Origin: Teratosphaeria epicoccoides
Taxonomy: Eukaryota; Ascomycota; Dothideomycetes; Mycosphaerellales; Teratosphaeriaceae
Assembly: GCA_021401465.1 (NCBI GenBank)
Contig: JADDMT010000012.1
Coordinates: forward strand, 414,279 to 478,278
Length of the DNA: 64,000 nt
Direction of reading: 5' to 3'
Shown: piece by piece, positions 63,722-64,000 of the stretch
How positions within the stretch are numbered: the stretch's first letter is position 1
Layout of the letters: every line of letters starts with the position of its first letter
Notes under the pieces: generated by a model
What the model was told of the DNA's origin: nothing
Databases searched by the model: none
The model's input: the letters and a program-made list of their open reading frames with translations, nothing else
Made by a program: the position numbers and the translations under genes

Positions 63722-64000
63722 TATGGCTAGAAGTTCTTTGTTGTGGACGTCATATCGGAGTTCCGGTCTAGACAATTTCCTCGAGTAGTAGGCGACTAGC
63801 TGTAGTCGTCCACTCGGTCCTGGTTGACTCAAGCATGCCCCGAGTGCTACGTCGGAGGCATCTGTTTCGACTGTGATAGGCTTATCCGGGTCGAACACAA
63901 GTAAGATCGGCTGATCTGTAAATCGTCGCTTGAGTTCCTTGAAGGCATTCTGTTAGGCGTCGTCCCATACGAATGGTGTATCCTTCGTCGTAAGAGTCGT
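63722..64000 (-). pseudogene. Ty3/gypsy pol fragment (end of RT and RNase H)
   Basis: On the minus strand from the window edge: TTLTTKDTPFVWDDA, a TAA, then FKELKRRFTDQPILLVFDPD and ITVETDASDVALGACLSQPG, VAYYSRKLSRPELRYDVHNK, ELLAI, where it stops at the LTR boundary. This is the RT-to-RNase H connection of Ty3/gypsy elements (the T-D-A-S-D catalytic block and the Y-S-R-K-L-S block). It carries one stop in about 90 codons and is far less mutated than the adjoining gag. The rest of pol lies outside the window, and everything after the RNase H core is missing. Confidence 0.85.

Noticed and set aside
61457..64000. Possible host gene at 62671-62889 (72 codons)
   Set aside because: It is in frame with, and part of, the mutated gag; not an independent gene.
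1..64000. Biosynthetic gene cluster, CRISPR array, tRNA or rRNA genes
   Set aside because: No polyketide or peptide synthetase, no regularly spaced repeats, and no tRNA-like box B with a matching acceptor stem was found by eye; a covariance-model search would be decisive for RNA genes.

Overview
The window is nuclear DNA of a filamentous ascomycete. The signs are compact genes with 50-110 nt introns carrying fungal branch points (CTGAC/CTAAC), fungal-specific families (2EXR/F-box-like proteins, DUF3602, DUF3632, Lcl3, LysM secreted proteins), arginine-specific CPA2, and a retrotransposon mutated in the pattern of repeat-induced point mutation (RIP). A Dothideomycete is my best guess, but this is inference.

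Layout. 1-8 kb: the Snt2 chromatin reader (minus strand, C-terminus off the window), tRNA-dihydrouridine synthase Dus2 and a D-2-hydroxyacid dehydrogenase. 8-14 kb: a LysM secreted protein, then a run of four 2EXR/F-box-like loci of which only one (12507-13142) is intact. 14-24 kb: OPA3-like protein, two unrecognised genes, APC/C subunit Cdc26, a large secreted GH16 glucanase with Ser/Thr repeats, and a GFA-fold protein. 24-38 kb: Mph1/FANCM helicase, hexose transporter, choline/ethanolamine phosphotransferase and mitochondrial CPA2. 38-56 kb: DUF3602 protein, Lcl3 nuclease, amino-acid permease, WD40 protein and DUF3632 protein, mixed with four or five small secreted proteins, most cysteine-rich, one of them RNase T1-like. 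56-60.4 kb: two CCCH RNA-binding genes (Yth1, and a CUE/CCCH/Smr protein) arranged head to head.

60.8-64 kb is a nested LTR-retrotransposon block: a 5' LTR, a gag with 22 in-frame stops and no frameshift, a solo LTR with a perfect 5-bp target duplication inserted in that gag, another copy of the same LTR, and a Ty3/gypsy RNase H fragment on the opposite strand.

Most genes are housekeeping and independently transcribed; several pairs are divergent and share promoters (Snt2/Dus2, GFA/Mph1, Cpt1/Cpa2, Yth1/CCCH-Smr). I see no biosynthetic cluster, CRISPR array, tRNA or rRNA. The parts most worth attention are the small secreted genes (one, at 51304-51638, has three short exons and no long reading frame), the decaying F-box-like cluster and the RIP-marked transposon nest.
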